Below, piece by piece: positions 46,234 to 55,356 of a DNA stretch of 64,000 bases (the first letter of the stretch is position 1; each line of letters starts with the position of its first letter). The DNA is from PLA3 sp964592235 (GTDB taxonomy: Bacteria; Planctomycetota; Phycisphaerae; UBA1845; UTPLA1). Under the pieces are notes generated by a model, which was given only the letters and a program-made list of their open reading frames with translations, had not been told where the DNA came from and did no database searches. The position numbers and the translations under genes were made by a program. The stretch covers positions 1 through 64,000 of the forward strand of contig CAZQCF010000012.1 in assembly GCA_964592235.1 (NCBI GenBank), read 5' to 3'.

Positions 46234-48062
46234 AGTTTCAGTCGAATGATCGTCAGCTCACCCGTCTGCGTGATGGCCGCGATGTGCGGCCGAACCCAGT
46301 CGGCGTTCACGCCGGTCGTCGGCACGAAATACTGCACGTTGTAACGGATGAGCATGTCACGCCGACGCTGCCAGTCCGTCCCCGGTTGCAGCATGTCGTA
46401 CAAGTCCTTGAGCCGCCGATCGAGTTCCGGAACGCCGTTCGACGCGCTGGGCGAGGCGATGATCCGGCAGTCGGCTGACATCGTGAACCACAGGCACGCC
46501 ATCGGCTCGCTCAAGACGACCGCCCCGCGGGGCACGTTTCGGCGAACAAGCTCGCCGATCTGCATCAGTTCCCGCAGGACCTGTTCGCGCTCCTCCGCCG
46601 GTTTCATTGCCGTCCGCATGGCGTCTCGCCAGGTCCACGGCTCGTCATAGGTCGTATGAAGCAATGCACCCACAACCACGGCCGCGCAAAGTCCCGTTCG
46701 CATCACCGCATCGCGCCGCCACTCAAGGAGCTTAAACGCGATTCCCCCCGGCACGAGCGCAAAAAAAGCCAGCGACGTGACGATCTCATAGCGCGAGACG
46801 ACCCACTCCTCGCCGAAGATGCGCATCAGCAACGTGCAAAGCGGCGGCACAAACAGCAGCAGCGTTGCAATGATCGGCACCGATGCAACCTGCACTGCCC
46901 GCGCGCCGATCGCACGACCCGACGCAGCCGTTAGTCCCAGCACCGCAAGCAGAATCGCGCTGCCGGCCACCGATCCACCGACGAAACCCGGCAGCGTTTC
47001 AATCCGCCGCGCCCAACCGCCGCCGGCCGTCTGCACGTAATCGCCAGACGGCTCCGGCGTGATGTCATACACTTTGATTTTTTCCTGAACCGTCGCCGTC
47101 TTCAACTTGGACACCAGCCCAAACGGCAGGCCGCCCGTCAGCGCGAGCAGGCACGCCGCCGTCGCCCCCGCGCGGCCGGTGCGACGCCAAAAGTGCCGCA
47201 CCAGCGACCAGGCCAGTATCGGCCCGGCCGCCATCACCGCGAACGCCGCGTAAAGCCCATGCATCGAGCCAATGACGAGAACCGTCGCGCCGAGACCGAT
47301 CGCGTCGCGATGTTGAACGGTTGGCCCGGTTGCTCGAATCGCCAGCGCAATCGCCATCGGCAGCAGCCAGTACGGGGCAAGCTGGTTGGGATACATCGAA
47401 AACGTCACCGGGCCGCGGGCGACGAGGCAGAACACCGCCGCGAGCCAGGCGCAGGTTTGATTTGAGAAAACCACCCACGCCATGTAATAGACACCAGTAA
47501 TAATCAGCACTTTCACCCACGCGCTGCTGGCGTACCAGACTTCCAGGTGCGGCACGCCGGTCAACTGCGACGCCGAGGCGTACAGCGCGTGCATGATGTT
47601 CGTGTGATAAACCGGGAAAAAGTAATCACCCGCGACAAACGGGTCACGGTTCGACAGGCCGTGATCGATCAGATGGCGAATCCGCGAGAGGTGAATCACC
47701 GCGTCGCCGCCCAGGAATCCGCCGTTGCGAAGATCGATCACGAGCGCCACGAGTACCAACACGATCGGAACGCCGCGCGATTCCTTCAGCAATCGCCAAC
47801 CGTCCTTCCATCCGCCGCGCCGCGTCAGGTCCACAATCGATGCAGCAACCAGCACAACGACCGCCCCGCTGAAGGCGCCCAGCGGCGCGCGGATCACGTA
47901 CAACGGAATAGCAATTGCGGTCAATATCGCGAACGTAGCGAGGTACGACAGCCCGATCGCCCCGAGCAAGCCGCTGCGTGTCGATTCGGGATCCCACCGT
48001 CGAACGAGGGCAAATCCGGGCAGCGCCAGCGCGATCCAGAACAGAAGCGACGCATGCATCAT
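46230..48062 (-). CDS. Polytopic membrane protein, GT39/GT-C-like
   Basis: A 610-residue protein from ATG 48062 (MMHASLLFWIALALPGF) with 11-13 hydrophobic helices, an extracytoplasmic DLRNGGFLGGDAVIHLSRI loop with an Asp after the first helices, and a soluble C-terminal domain of about 140 residues. The layout fits GT-C glycosyltransferases that use lipid-linked sugars, but no diagnostic motif is certain. The ATGA overlap with the upstream GT2 gene shows coupling. Confidence 0.6.
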   Translation of the reverse strand: MMHASLLFWIALALPGFALVRRWDPESTRSGLLGAIGLSYLATFAILTAIAIPLYVIRAPLGAFSGAVVVLVAASIVDLTRRGGWKDGWRLLKESRGVPIVLVLVALVIDLRNGGFLGGDAVIHLSRIRHLIDHGLSNRDPFVAGDYFFPVYHTNIMHALYASASQLTGVPHLEVWYASSAWVKVLIITGVYYMAWVVFSNQTCAWLAAVFCLVARGPVTFSMYPNQLAPYWLLPMAIALAIRATGPTVQHRDAIGLGATVLVIGSMHGLYAAFAVMAAGPILAWSLVRHFWRRTGRAGATAACLLALTGGLPFGLVSKLKTATVQEKIKVYDITPEPSGDYVQTAGGGWARRIETLPGFVGGSVAGSAILLAVLGLTAASGRAIGARAVQVASVPIIATLLLFVPPLCTLLMRIFGEEWVVSRYEIVTSLAFFALVPGGIAFKLLEWRRDAVMRTGLCAAVVVGALLHTTYDEPWTWRDAMRTAMKPAEEREQVLRELMQIGELVRRNVPRGAVVLSEPMACLWFTMSADCRIIASPSASNGVPELDRRLKDLYDMLQPGTDWQRRRDMLIRYNVQYFVPTTGVNADWVRPHIAAITQTGELTIIRLKL

Positions 48063-49183
48063 CGCGCATCGCCTCCCGCCCGGCGCGGGCCGCGAAACGG
48101 ATATGCCAGCACGCCCTGCACCATGCCGATCGCGCGAAAGAACGCTCGAAGAAATCCCAGCGGCGCGAAGGCCAAGTACCGAAGCTGCCCGGCCTGCCGC
48201 ACGAGGCGAACCGTCGGCGGCGCCTGCACCAGCGCCAGGGCGGCAACCCCGAACTGCGCAAGCCATGCCGCGTACTTCATGGAGGGCGCGAGCAAATCTC
48301 GACAGGCGGTCAGCCAATCAGCGCGAGCGCCCGCCCCGTCGCAAGAGATTCCCGTCAGCCACGCCGCGCCGCAAACGAGCAACGTCGTGATCACCATCAG
48401 CGCCAGCGGCGGCTGGATGTGATCCGTCCACTTGCTGTAATCATCGCCGCCCGCTCGATCACGATAGCGCAAATGAAGGAACACACGCCAGTACCCGTGA
48501 TGCCGCTGTGCCCGCATATACCGGCCGAGGCTCGTCGGATGAAAATGCCGCACTCGCGATTCCAGCTCGAAACGCAGCGCATAGCCCGCCGCCGCGACGC
48601 GAAACGACAATTCCGCGTCCTCCGCTCCCGGCGACCCCGGCCCGTTGTAATACCGCTCATCAAAGCCGCCCACCCGCTCCAGCGCCTCGCGCCGATAAAG
48701 AACATTGAACCCGCCCAGAAAGTTGACATCCGTCCTCATCGACCGATGCCGCGCGACAATCTCTTCGTGAATCAGGCACGCCAGCAGCGAGTCCGGCCGC
48801 ATGTTCCCGTAGCTGCCCCCCACACCTCCGACTCGCGCGCCGTCCATGTGAGGCAGCAACCGCGCTAACGCGTCCGGCTCCGCGACGCAATCCGAGTCGA
48901 TAAACCAGATGAGAGCGTGGCTCGCCGCGCGCCAGCCAAGATTCCGCGCCGCGCCCGGCCCGCCACCAACGCCGCTCACGACGCGCAGGCAGCCCAGCCG
49001 CGCCGCGAACTCCTGCGCGATCCGCGCCGATTCGTCGGTCGATCCATCGTCAACGAAAATCACCTCGCGCAGACCCGACGTGCCGTCGGCCGTGATTGGC
49101 GCGATTGCTTCGAGACAGAGCCGCAACGTGCCGGCGCAGTTTCGACCGGGAATGACAAGGGTGACGGTTGGATTCACGCCCAC
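48059..49183 (-). CDS. Family 2 glycosyltransferase C
   Basis: The 374-residue GT2 enzyme has TLVIPGRNCAGTLRLCLEAI, IFVDDGSTDESARI, FIDSDCVAEPDALARLLP and FDERYYNGPGSPGAEDAELS with the ED catalytic pair. Helices occur near the C terminus. It overlaps the polytopic gene by four bases, so the two probably work on the same polymer. Confidence 0.87.
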   Translation of the reverse strand: MGVNPTVTLVIPGRNCAGTLRLCLEAIAPITADGTSGLREVIFVDDGSTDESARIAQEFAARLGCLRVVSGVGGGPGAARNLGWRAASHALIWFIDSDCVAEPDALARLLPHMDGARVGGVGGSYGNMRPDSLLACLIHEEIVARHRSMRTDVNFLGGFNVLYRREALERVGGFDERYYNGPGSPGAEDAELSFRVAAAGYALRFELESRVRHFHPTSLGRYMRAQRHHGYWRVFLHLRYRDRAGGDDYSKWTDHIQPPLALMVITTLLVCGAAWLTGISCDGAGARADWLTACRDLLAPSMKYAAWLAQFGVAALALVQAPPTVRLVRQAGQLRYLAFAPLGFLRAFFRAIGMVQGVLAYPFRGPRRAGGDAR

Positions 49184-49215
49184 AATCTAATTGCGCAGCG
49201 AACGAGTCGCCACCC

Positions 49216-49749
49216 TCACGAGCACGCGCGATTGGGATAGGTCCCGCTCCCGTGCAGCCGACCGAGATGAACGTAGCTTTCGATGACCTCGCGAAGGTAA
49301 AGCTTTTCCTCGTCCTTCAAGTCGCGCACGACCCGGCCCGGCGCACCCATCACGACTTTGCCGTCCGGGATGATTGTCCGCGGCGGAAGCAGCGCCCCGG
49401 CAGCGATCAGGCAGCCGCGCCCGATCTCGCAATCGTCCAGCACAATTGCGCCGATGCCGATCAGCGTCCCCTCGCCCACCCGACGGCAATGCACCACCGC
49501 ACGATGGCCGATGCTGACCTCGTCCTCGATGTCCATCGGCACGCCGCGGTTGGTGTGCAAGACCGTGCCGTCTTGCACGTTCACGCGGCGGCCGACCGTG
49601 ATCGCCGAGACATCGCCGCGAATCACCACGTGATGCATCACGGTCGATTGATCGCCGATCGTCACTTCGCCGCCGATATACGCCGTCGGCGCGAGGTACA
49701 CGTCCTTGCCGATTCGGACGCGGTCGGGTAAATCAACAAAGTCGAACAT
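49216..49749 (-). CDS. Gamma-carbonic-anhydrase-family protein
   Basis: A 177-residue left-handed beta-helix protein, starting at ATG 49749, made of hexapeptide repeats: YLAPTAYIGGEVTIGDQSTV, VNVQDGTVLHTN, DEVSIGHRAVVHCRR, LIGIGAIVLDDCEIGRGCLI. Metal-binding His are in VMHHVVIRGD, GTVLHTN and IGHRAVVH. It may hydrate CO2 or be an inactive relative. It diverges from the ArsC-like selenoprotein gene. Confidence 0.87.
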   Translation of the reverse strand: MFDFVDLPDRVRIGKDVYLAPTAYIGGEVTIGDQSTVMHHVVIRGDVSAITVGRRVNVQDGTVLHTNRGVPMDIEDEVSIGHRAVVHCRRVGEGTLIGIGAIVLDDCEIGRGCLIAAGALLPPRTIIPDGKVVMGAPGRVVRDLKDEEKLYLREVIESYVHLGRLHGSGTYPNRACS

Positions 49750-49853
49750 GATGCGGATTGTACGAGACGCCTCGTCCGCCCGCACGTGCCCGAGCAGGTT
49801 CGGCGCCGCCCGCCTGATCTGCGACACTTGAATGCGAGCAATGGAGACACATC

Positions 49854-50207
49854 ATGCCCCGACAAACCATTGACTGGTACTACCATCGCGCGAACTGAAC
49901 GGGCTGCGCGAAGTCGCAAGGGTTCCTTGCGAAGAAACAGCTCACGCCCGCAAAGCAGCTCGACGCCCGCAAAGAGCGGTTCGGGCCAGCGGATGCCCTG
50001 CGTCTGGCCCGCGCAGCGAAGAAAGTCATCGTCGCCCGGGGAAAGTCACTCATCACATTCGACATGACCAACCCCCCGCCTCGCAAGGAACTGCTCGCCG
50101 CCCTGCTCGGCCCCACGGGCAATCTCCGCGCTCCGGCGATGGTCTGCGGCGATACGCTGATCGTCGGTTTCAGTGACGATGCTGCAAAGGCTGCGGGGCT
50201 TGGCTGA
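49854..50207 (+). CDS. ArsC/Spx-like thioredoxin-fold selenoprotein (Sec-x-x-Cys)
   Basis: ATG 49854 follows GGAGACAC. The frame reads MPRQTIDWYYHRAN, then TGA at 49896-49898 (Sec15), then TGCAKSQGFLAKKQ, and stays open to TGA 50205-50207, giving 117 residues. The Sec-Thr-Gly-Cys centre after a first beta strand, LARAAKKVIVARGKSLITF, and the C-terminal LGPTGNLRAPAMVCGDTLIV match the ArsC-family (seleno)protein known from planctomycetes, as I recall it. It is probably a thiol/selenol reductase, not necessarily of arsenate. No arsenic genes are nearby; trxB lies 3 kb away. Confidence 0.87.
49896..49932 (+). promoter_or_regulatory. SECIS in the ArsC-like gene
   Basis: TCGCAAGG (49914-49921), loop GTT, CCTTGCGA (49925-49932) is a perfect 8-bp hairpin. 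Its first loop base is G, 24 nt after the TGA at 49896-49898, inside the normal bacterial range. Confidence 0.85.
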
Positions 50208-50352
50208 ACCGCTCACATTACGCAACGCAACGACCTAACCCTTCCGGTGTAAAACACTTGGCGTTAGATTCCACGACAATTGACAGCCCGGTAATAACCC
50301 GGTTAGAAAGCGGTCCGCCTGCTTCGCGGGCCTGATGAGGGAGCATCTGCCC

Positions 50353-51183
50353 GTGTCCAGTGTCGCACCATCCATCACCCGACGATCCTTCGTGCGGCTC
50401 ATGCACATCGCCGAAAACCTCGGCGATTTCACCGTCTTCTCCGTACGCTCCTTCGGCTGGATGTTTCGAGGTCTCTTCGAACGGCAACAGTGGAACCTGC
50501 TCATTCCCCAGATGTACGAAGTCGGCTATCGCTCACTTCCCGTCGTGCTCATCACCGGTGCGTTTGTCGGAATGGTCCTCGCCGTGCAGGCCATCGAGCA
50601 GTTCATGGCCGCCGGGCTGGAAGATCGCATGGGATCGGTCGTGAACCTCTCCGTCGTGCGCGAGCTTGGCCCCGTTCTGGCCGGAATCATGCTCGCCGGG
50701 CGCATCGGCGGCGCGCTGACGGCCGAATTGGGCACCATGAACGTCACCGAACAGATCGACGCGCTGCGAAGCATGGGCGTCAACCCGGTACGCTACCTGG
50801 TTGCTCCGCGTGTTCTGGCGTGTTTTCTGCTTGCACCGATTCTCACGCTTTACGCCGATCTGACCGGCTCCATCGGCGGCTGGTTCATCAGCGTCATCCA
50901 GCGCGGCGTGGACAGCGGGCCGTATTGGGAGAACACCGCCGCGGCCGTCGATAATTACGATGTCTTCAGTGGCGTGCTGAAGGGATTTTTCTTCGGTTCG
51001 GCCCTTGGTCTGATAAGTTGCTACAAAGGCTTCAACTGCCGGCCCGGCGCCGAGGGCGTCGGCCGTGCCTGCACCGAAGCGTTCGTTGCGTCGTTCGTGG
51101 CGATTCTCGCATTGGACTATGTGCTGGCCGAAATTCTGCAGGCCATCAGCATCAAGCTGTGGGGCTTCCGCCCGCTGATTTGA
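50353..51183 (+). CDS. mlaE: MlaE-family lipid ABC transporter permease
   Basis: The protein of about 276 residues has MlaE features: GFVGMVLAVQ-like LITGAFVGMVLAVQAIEQF, SVVRELGPVLAGIMLAGRIG and TAELGTMNVTEQIDALRSMG. It has five to six transmembrane helices. GTG 50353 is chosen because GAGGGAG lies 9 bases upstream; ATG 50335 is the alternative. It starts the mlaE-mlaF-mlaD operon, which moves phospholipids between the membranes. Confidence 0.93.
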   Translation: MSSVAPSITRRSFVRLMHIAENLGDFTVFSVRSFGWMFRGLFERQQWNLLIPQMYEVGYRSLPVVLITGAFVGMVLAVQAIEQFMAAGLEDRMGSVVNLSVVRELGPVLAGIMLAGRIGGALTAELGTMNVTEQIDALRSMGVNPVRYLVAPRVLACFLLAPILTLYADLTGSIGGWFISVIQRGVDSGPYWENTAAAVDNYDVFSGVLKGFFFGSALGLISCYKGFNCRPGAEGVGRACTEAFVASFVAILALDYVLAEILQAISIKLWGFRPLI

Positions 51184-51195
51184 CGGGACGCGCTG

Positions 51196-51990
51196 ATGAC
51201 CACCGATTCCGGGAATCATTCCGAGACGATCATCGAGCTGCGAGGCGTCAGCAAGCGTTTCGGCGCGCTCACGGTGCTGGACGCCATCGATCTATCCATC
51301 GCGCGAGGAAAGACAACCGTCGTCATCGGCGAATCCGGCACTGGTAAGAGCGTTTTGCTCAAGCACCTCGTCGCCCTGCTGCGGCCGGACGCCGGCGAGG
51401 TCCATTTCCACGGCCGGCGGATTGATCACCTGTCCGAGCAGGAGCTGGTGGATTCGCGCAAGCGGTTCGGTTTCCTTTTTCAGATGGGCGCGCTGTTCGA
51501 TTCGATGACCGTCGCGGAGAACGTCGCCTTCCCGATCATTCAGCACGGCGATCAGAATCTCTCGCCCGACGAACTGGATGAATTGGTGGCCCAGAAGCTG
51601 CGAATGGTCGGACTGGACGGCCTGCAATCGCGACGGCCCGGTGAGCTTTCGGGCGGTCAGAAAAAGCGCGTCGCCCTGGCCCGTGCGATCGCGCTCTCGC
51701 CGGAGGTCGTGCTGTACGACGAGCCGACGACCGGCCTGGACCCGGTCCGCGCCGATGTCATCAACGAGTTAATCATCAAGCTCAACCGCGAGCTGAACGT
51801 GACAAGTCTCGTGGTCACGCACGACATGACCAGCGCGTACAAGGTGGCGGATCGGATCATCATGCTGCACCACGGCAAGATCATCGCAGACGCCGACCCG
51901 GCGTGGTACAAATCCTGCGACGATCGGCGCGTGCGGCGATTTGTGGATGGCAAGGCGGATGAGCAGGATTTGAAAGCGCTGGATATGTGA
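51196..51990 (+). CDS. mlaF: MlaF-type ABC ATPase
   Basis: The 264-residue ATPase has Walker A GESGTGKSVLLKHLVAL, Q-loop FLFQMGALFDSM, signature LSGGQKKRVALARAIAL, Walker B VVLYDEPTTGLDP and H-loop VVTHDM. The insertion QMGALFDSMTVAENVAF is typical of MlaF. It couples ATP to phospholipid transport with the permease 12 bases upstream. Confidence 0.95.
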   Translation: MTTDSGNHSETIIELRGVSKRFGALTVLDAIDLSIARGKTTVVIGESGTGKSVLLKHLVALLRPDAGEVHFHGRRIDHLSEQELVDSRKRFGFLFQMGALFDSMTVAENVAFPIIQHGDQNLSPDELDELVAQKLRMVGLDGLQSRRPGELSGGQKKRVALARAIALSPEVVLYDEPTTGLDPVRADVINELIIKLNRELNVTSLVVTHDMTSAYKVADRIIMLHHGKIIADADPAWYKSCDDRRVRRFVDGKADEQDLKALDM

Positions 51991-52048
51991 TGAGATGAGC
52001 TTGAAGGAGCTGCGCGGTGCGTCGAGGACGCACCCTGGCAGCCTCGAA

Positions 52049-52088
52049 CCACTGGCCATTGACAACTGACCACTGCCAACTAACGACC
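52049..52088 (+). repeat. Degenerate heptamer tandem repeat in the mlaF-mlaD gap
   Basis: Six successive 7-mers read CCACTGG, CCATTGA, CAACTGA, CCACTGC, CAACTAA, CGACCGC, variants of one CCACTGA-like unit. It ends 14 bases before the mlaD ATG and shows no open frame. Confidence 0.5.
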
Positions 52089-52102
52089 GCAAGGACAACT
52101 CC

Positions 52103-53125
52103 ATGACTCAAAAAGCCGGTTACAACGTGATTGTCGGATTCTTCGTCCTGACGGGGATTCTCATTCTTACGGCGATGGTTTTCGCCTTCGGCGGCGGTCG
52201 GTCCTTCTTCGCCGACACCTACACGGTCAACGCCGTCTTTCCCGATGGCGTAGTCGGCGTCCAGCCCGGCCAGAGCGTTACGCTCGGCGGCAAGCGCGTC
52301 GGCGAGACGGTCGACGTTCGGTTCGTCGACCCCCAGCGCCTGGAGAAAGGCGTCGTCGTCGTCATCGCAGCGCTGAAAGACTTTGCCCTGCCGGCTGCCT
52401 GCGAACTCGGCGTCACGTCGAACATCATGGGCTTCGGCCGCCCGGTCCTCCAATTGAAGATCAAAGATCCGGCCGATACGCGCCACCTGCCGACCGATGG
52501 CACGGCACAGATCCTCGGCAGGACCTTAAACCCGCTCGACTCGATCATTCCAAAGCAAACGCAGATGACGCTGGAGAAGGCCACCGGCGACATCGGAGAC
52601 CTCGCCGCCTCGCTCAAACCCGTGGCAGACAACCTCGCGCGCATGCTTGAATCGCGTCAGCTCACCGACGTGGACGCCAAGGCCGTCAACGCCAACATTG
52701 ATACGGTCGTGCAGCGGCTCGACGCGGCGCTCAAATCCATCGAAGCCATCGCGGGTGACGCGGAGAATCAGACCAACATCCGGGCAGCAATTGCCAACGC
52801 GCGTACGATGACCGATTCAGGCGTGAAGGTAACGGAGGATCTGCGGGCCTTCGCTGGCGAGGGCAAACAGGCCGCCGCCCAGGCGACCGTGTTTCTGCAG
52901 AAGCTCACGACCGTCGCGGAGCAGATGGCGTCCGTGGCGTCGCGCATGGACTTGGCCCTGGCTCGGATGAACGAGGGCAAGGGCACCGTCGGCCTGATGA
53001 TGAACGACAATCGTCTCTATGAGGAAATGCTGCTGACCTTCCGCCGCATGACGAAGATGATGGACGACCTGCGCGAAGTGCTTGATCTGGCCAAGAAGGG
53101 CCAACTCCGCATCAAGGCGTTCTAG
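52103..53125 (+). CDS. mlaD: MCE-domain substrate-binding protein, MlaD-like
   Basis: The 340-residue protein has an N-terminal membrane anchor (VIVGFFVLTGILILTAMVF) and an MCE domain (VNAVFPDGVVGVQPGQSVTL, GKRVGETVDVRF). The long C-terminal helical region (about 170-330) contains NIDTVVQRLDAALKSIEAIA and ARMNEGKGTVGLMMND, longer than E. coli MlaD. It binds phospholipids in the periplasm for the mlaEF transporter. Confidence 0.9.
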   Translation: MTQKAGYNVIVGFFVLTGILILTAMVFAFGGGRSFFADTYTVNAVFPDGVVGVQPGQSVTLGGKRVGETVDVRFVDPQRLEKGVVVVIAALKDFALPAACELGVTSNIMGFGRPVLQLKIKDPADTRHLPTDGTAQILGRTLNPLDSIIPKQTQMTLEKATGDIGDLAASLKPVADNLARMLESRQLTDVDAKAVNANIDTVVQRLDAALKSIEAIAGDAENQTNIRAAIANARTMTDSGVKVTEDLRAFAGEGKQAAAQATVFLQKLTTVAEQMASVASRMDLALARMNEGKGTVGLMMNDNRLYEEMLLTFRRMTKMMDDLREVLDLAKKGQLRIKAF

Positions 53126-53144
53126 GGCAACCCTCACCGCCGGT

Positions 53145-54191
53145 TCAGTGCACACCCTGGTCCGCCAGCCAGCGCTCGGCGTCGATGGCCGCCTTGCAGC
53201 CCATCCCCGCGGCGGTCACCGCCTGCCGATAAACGCTGTCCACGCAATCACCCGCGGCAAAGACCCCTTCAATATTTGTCGTCGAGCGGTACGGGTCTTT
53301 CAACTTGATGTAGCCCTTCGCATCCAGATCAAGCTGCCCGTTCAGGAACCCCGTCGCCGGCGTGTGACCAATGGCGATGAACAGCCCCCCGACCGACAGC
53401 GTGCTCTCCTCGCCTGTCTGCGTGTCCTTGAGCCGGACTCCCGAGATCATCGTGTCGCCCAATACATCGACGACAGTCTTGTTCCATTGAAACGCGATCT
53501 TGGGGTTCTCGTGTGCGCGCTTCGCCATGATCTTGCTCGCCCGAAGCGCATCGCGCCGATGGATCATGTGCACTTTGCTGGCGTATTTGGTCAGATACGA
53601 CGCCTCTTCCACGGCCGAGTCACCTCCGCCGACCACCGCCAGCTCCTTGTTGCGAAAGATCGGAATCGCCCCGTCGCACACGGCGCACGCGCTCACGCCC
53701 CCGCCGCTCCGCGCCAAGCGCAGCTCATTCTCCAGCCCCAGCCAGTTCGCCGTCGCACCCGTCGAGACGATCACGCTGTGCGCGCGGTAGACCGTGTCGT
53801 CCTCGGCGACCACCTTGAACGGGCGCGACGAGAAATCCACCGATTTACAGTCCTGATATTTCGACGAATGCCCGTCATCCGGGTTGGAGACATCCGGATT
53901 CAGCCCGTCGTCCGTCACGATGCGCGTGCCGAAACGAACCGCCTGCCGCTCGAAATGAGACATCATCGTCGGTCCCATGATGCCCTCGGGGAAGCCGGGA
54001 TAATTCTCCACTTCGGTCGTGAGCATGAGCTGCCCGCCCGGCAGCATCAGCGACGGCGTGCTCTTCGGTCGCCCGGCGAAAACGAGCGGCGATAGGTTCG
54101 CCCGCGCAGCATAGATGGCCGCCGTCCAGCCCGCGGGGCCGGAGCCGATGATGATGACGTTCTCCACCGACGAATCGGAATGGTGTGCCAT
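53145..54191 (-). CDS. trxB: Thioredoxin reductase
   Basis: The 348-residue FAD/NADPH enzyme has IIIGSGPAGWTAAIYAARA (FAD), VVGGGDSAVEEASYL (NADPH) and the redox-active CAVCDG. ATG 54191 gives the family length; the ORF to 54518 is too long and lacks conservation. An insertion with DNPDVSNPDDG-like residues (LNPDVSNPDDGHSSKYQD) occurs after the FAD domain. It reduces thioredoxin and could support the ArsC-like selenoprotein. Convergent with mlaD. Confidence 0.94.
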   Translation of the reverse strand: MAHHSDSSVENVIIIGSGPAGWTAAIYAARANLSPLVFAGRPKSTPSLMLPGGQLMLTTEVENYPGFPEGIMGPTMMSHFERQAVRFGTRIVTDDGLNPDVSNPDDGHSSKYQDCKSVDFSSRPFKVVAEDDTVYRAHSVIVSTGATANWLGLENELRLARSGGGVSACAVCDGAIPIFRNKELAVVGGGDSAVEEASYLTKYASKVHMIHRRDALRASKIMAKRAHENPKIAFQWNKTVVDVLGDTMISGVRLKDTQTGEESTLSVGGLFIAIGHTPATGFLNGQLDLDAKGYIKLKDPYRSTTNIEGVFAAGDCVDSVYRQAVTAAGMGCKAAIDAERWLADQGVH

Positions 54192-54351
54192 GAAATCTGC
54201 CCCTGGGTTCGATGACTGGACCGCCCCATCCAATCTGGTTTGGAATGATAGAACCGTCGTGGTGATGCGTCGAGGGCGCGCCGTGCTGCGGCGCCGCAAC
54301 ACCGCGGGTTGCGCTTGCGGCCGGCCCGCGCGTCTTCTAGCATAGGCCCGC

Positions 54352-55356
54352 ATGGAAGCGACCCGAGAGAAACTCGCCCCACTCATTCGCCTTCGATGCT
54401 TCACGCTCTGGTGCGTCGCGTGCTGGGTGATGTTCGGAACGGGTTGTTCTGAATTGACTCCGCCCGAACCAGTCGTCTTCAAGACGGAAGACTGGACGTA
54501 TCTGGGCACGCCCGGCAAGAAGCTGACCTCGTCGCATTATGTCATCTTTACGACGTGCAAGAATGAGCGATTCGTCAACGCTTTGCCGACGTTTCTGGAA
54601 TCCTGCTGGGACGCCTACGAGAAGTTGATCCCCGCACAGCACAGCCTTGAACAGCCGCTGCCGACCTACTTCTTCGGTACGCGGTGGCAGTGGGAGCGAT
54701 TCACCGAAGAGTTTACAGGCCCTCGCGCTCCGACGTATCTGAAGATCCGCTCGGGCGGTTTTTCCGAACGCGGCGTCACGATCTCCCACTACTCCTCGCA
54801 ACGAGCCAGCCTTTCGATCCTCGCCCACGAGGGACTCCATCAGTATCTCGAAGTCACGCGCGGCAAGAATATCCCCGCCTGGCTCAACGAGGGCCTCGCT
54901 TGCTACTTCGAATCATTTGACGTGGACCAGACAAACCGGGCCCTGTTCAAGCCCGAGAAGAACACCCTTCGCATCCCAGCCCTGCGCGAGGCCCTGGCGG
55001 CGCAGACGCTCATCCCCCTTCGTGAGATTCTCTCGACCAATGCGGGCATCGCCGTTCAGCAAAGTTCCACGCATGTGCAGAACTACTATGCCCAGGAATG
55101 GTCACTCGTCGTCTTCCTGATGCGCGACTCGCAGGACAATCTCTACCGCGACGCGTTCCGTCAATTGTTGAATGAACTGGGCACCGAAGAAATGGACCGA
55201 AAGGTCCGCGCCTACCTCGCCGCCGACACAGACGCCCGAATGTCCACCGGCGAGGCCGTCTTTCGCGCCTACCTCACGGAAGATATCGACGGTCTCGAAG
55301 CTCAATATCACGCTTTCCTTCATAAGTTCCTCGGCCTGAAACCCCGCACCCCATGA
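54352..55356 (+). CDS. DUF1570-like lipoprotein with HExxH metalloprotease motif
   Basis: The 334-residue protein has a lipoprotein signal (VACWVMFGTGCSELTP). It contains ILAHEGLHQYLEVTRGK (HEGLH zinc motif) and, 20 residues later, WLNEGLACYFE supplying the third ligand Glu, which is the gluzincin layout. Earlier SHYVIFTTCKNERF is typical of planctomycete DUF1570 proteins. Its stop overlaps the purB ATG. Substrate unknown. Confidence 0.75.
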   Translation: MEATREKLAPLIRLRCFTLWCVACWVMFGTGCSELTPPEPVVFKTEDWTYLGTPGKKLTSSHYVIFTTCKNERFVNALPTFLESCWDAYEKLIPAQHSLEQPLPTYFFGTRWQWERFTEEFTGPRAPTYLKIRSGGFSERGVTISHYSSQRASLSILAHEGLHQYLEVTRGKNIPAWLNEGLACYFESFDVDQTNRALFKPEKNTLRIPALREALAAQTLIPLREILSTNAGIAVQQSSTHVQNYYAQEWSLVVFLMRDSQDNLYRDAFRQLLNELGTEEMDRKVRAYLAADTDARMSTGEAVFRAYLTEDIDGLEAQYHAFLHKFLGLKPRTP

